Shown here: positions 4,976 to 5,432 of the stretch, one piece after another
How positions within the stretch are numbered: the stretch's first letter is position 1
Layout of the letters: the number at the start of each line of letters is the position of its first letter
NCBI GenBank assembly: GCA_902789835.1
Contig: CADAPN010000144.1
Span: 1 to 5,432 of the forward strand
Length of the DNA stretch: 5,432 nt
From: Oscillospiraceae bacterium
GTDB taxonomy: Bacteria > Bacillota_A > Clostridia > Oscillospirales > Oscillospiraceae
Reading direction: 5' to 3'
Translations under genes and position numbers: made by a program
Notes under the pieces: model-generated
What the model saw: the letters and a program-made list of their open reading frames with translations, nothing else
The model's database searches: none
What the model was told of the DNA's origin: nothing

Positions 4976-5334
4976 ATGGCAGCTGCTAACAATAAGAAGA
5001 AAGTTCGTACGCGCCGCAGAGAGCGCAAGAATATTGAAAAGGGCCAGGTTCATATCAGCTCTTCTTTCAATAACACCATGGTCACCTGCACCGACACGGC
5101 CGGAAACGCCATTTCCTGGGCTTCCTCGCCGCGCAGACCGCGGCGGAGACGGCCGCAAAGGCTGCAATGGAGCATGGTCTGAAGACGGTTGAAGTCTTCG
5201 TCAAGGGACCCGGCTCCGGCCGTGAAGCCGCCATCCGCGCCCTGCAGACGGCAGGACTTGAAGTGACGATGATCAAGGATGTTACGCCCATCCCCCACAA
5301 CGGATGCCGTCCTCCGAAACGTCGCCGCGTATAA
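4976..5334 (+). pseudogene. rpsK: Small ribosomal subunit protein S11, broken by an internal ~43-nt deletion and frameshift
   Basis: S11 lies on the 30S platform and lines the mRNA exit region with S7. Codons 1-50 (4976-5125) read as normal S11, from [20 protein letters not shown] to [10 protein letters not shown]. The frame then goes out of register and stops at TGA 5180-5182 after 68 codons. The rest of S11 continues in another frame from GCC at 5128 to TAA at 5332-5334 (68 residues: [53 protein letters not shown]). The family has about 15 residues here (AGxLGFRGSRKSTPF), and only two nucleotides remain. The missing length is 43 nt, and restoring it gives 402 nt or 133 residues, the normal size. 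Both halves are otherwise well conserved, so the event is recent or artefactual. S11 is essential, so assembly error is the leading explanation. Confidence 0.93.
5128..5144 (+). repeat. GC-rich hairpin at the rpsK deletion junction
   Basis: GCCGCG (5128-5133) and CGCGGC (5139-5144) are perfect inverted repeats around CAGAC. The 5' arm begins exactly where the normal S11 frame resumes. A stem of six G-C pairs at the breakpoint is a plausible cause of polymerase slippage, either in the cell or during amplification and sequencing. It may also be chance, since the Ala-rich S11 segment is naturally GC-rich. Confidence 0.6.
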
Positions 5335-5352
5335 GAGAAGGAGGGAAATCTT

Positions 5353-5432
5353 ATGGCAAAGAATACCCAGCCGATTGCCAAGCGCTGCAAGGCACTCGGA
5401 ATCAGCCCCGCAGTGATGGGCTACAATAAGAA
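5353..5432 (+). CDS. rpsD: Small ribosomal subunit protein S4, N-terminal 26 residues (partial)
   Basis: S4 binds 16S rRNA early in 30S assembly and in several bacteria represses its own operon. The window ends after 26 codons plus two bases. They encode MAKNTQPIAKRCKALGISPA then VMGYNK. This matches the N-terminus I remember for S4 in Ruminococcaceae and Lachnospiraceae-type Clostridia. It has a single cysteine (C12), so the zinc-binding N-terminal cysteine cluster of B. subtilis-like S4 is absent. AAGGAGGG at 5338-5345 lies 7 nt before the ATG, and rpsK ends 18 nt upstream. Placement beside rpsK, rather than as a solitary gene as in B. subtilis, makes feedback by S4 on this operon possible. 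The call depends on the short N-terminus plus context. Confidence 0.9.
   Translation, partial: MAKNTQPIAKRCKALGISPAVMGYNK

Noticed and set aside
4969..4989. Six-codon frame (MKHGSC) overlapping the rpsK start
   Set aside because: Its ATG is only 2 nt from the ribosome binding site, too close for efficient use, and it is probably chance.

Overview
The window is a stretch of the S10-spc-alpha ribosomal protein supercluster, all on the + strand. The order is rplR (3' end) - rpsE - rpmD - rplO - secY - adk - map - infA - rpmJ - [240-nt spacer] - rpsM - rpsK (broken) - rpsD (5' end). This order, with adk, map and infA between secY and rpmJ and with rpsD next to rpsK, is that of Bacillota. The GC-rich sequence, the strong AGGAGG-type ribosome binding sites, the four-cysteine (zinc-type) LID of Adk and the S4 N-terminus (MAKNTQPIAKRCKALGIS...) suggest a Clostridia member, perhaps Oscillospirales/Ruminococcaceae-like. 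That placement rests on remembered family resemblance, not on a search.

Positions 1-4350 are almost solid coding sequence. rplR, rpsE, rpmD and rplO (L18, S5, L30, L15) are separated by 13-17 nt. secY starts on GTG directly after the rplO stop. adk follows after 18 nt, map starts 1 nt after the adk stop, infA (TTG start) follows after 26 nt, and rpmJ after 23 nt. I see no terminator or convincing promoter in this part, so it reads as one transcription unit with translational coupling at several joints. Its products are ribosome components (L18, S5, L30, L15, L36), the Sec translocon channel, adenylate kinase, methionine aminopeptidase and initiation factor IF-1.

Positions 4351-4590, between rpmJ and rpsM, are the one large non-coding stretch. 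It is about ten times longer than the other gaps and is packed with inverted repeats: a perfect hairpin directly after the rpmJ stop, a GNRA-capped hairpin, a long 13-bp hairpin, and a closing 10-bp stem that encloses a smaller hairpin. It may be an inserted repeat element or a structured leader for the rpsM-rpsK-rpsD part of the cluster. I cannot decide between these from one copy.

Positions 4591-5432 hold intact rpsM (S13), rpsK (S11) with an internal deletion of about 43 nt that removes a highly conserved block and shifts the frame, and the first 26 codons of rpsD (S4). S11 is essential, so the lesion is most simply an assembly or sequencing error at a GC-rich hairpin, but a real mutation cannot be excluded. 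Apart from the spacer and the rpsK lesion, this is an ordinary housekeeping region. I see no defence system, mobile gene, tRNA or CRISPR array.
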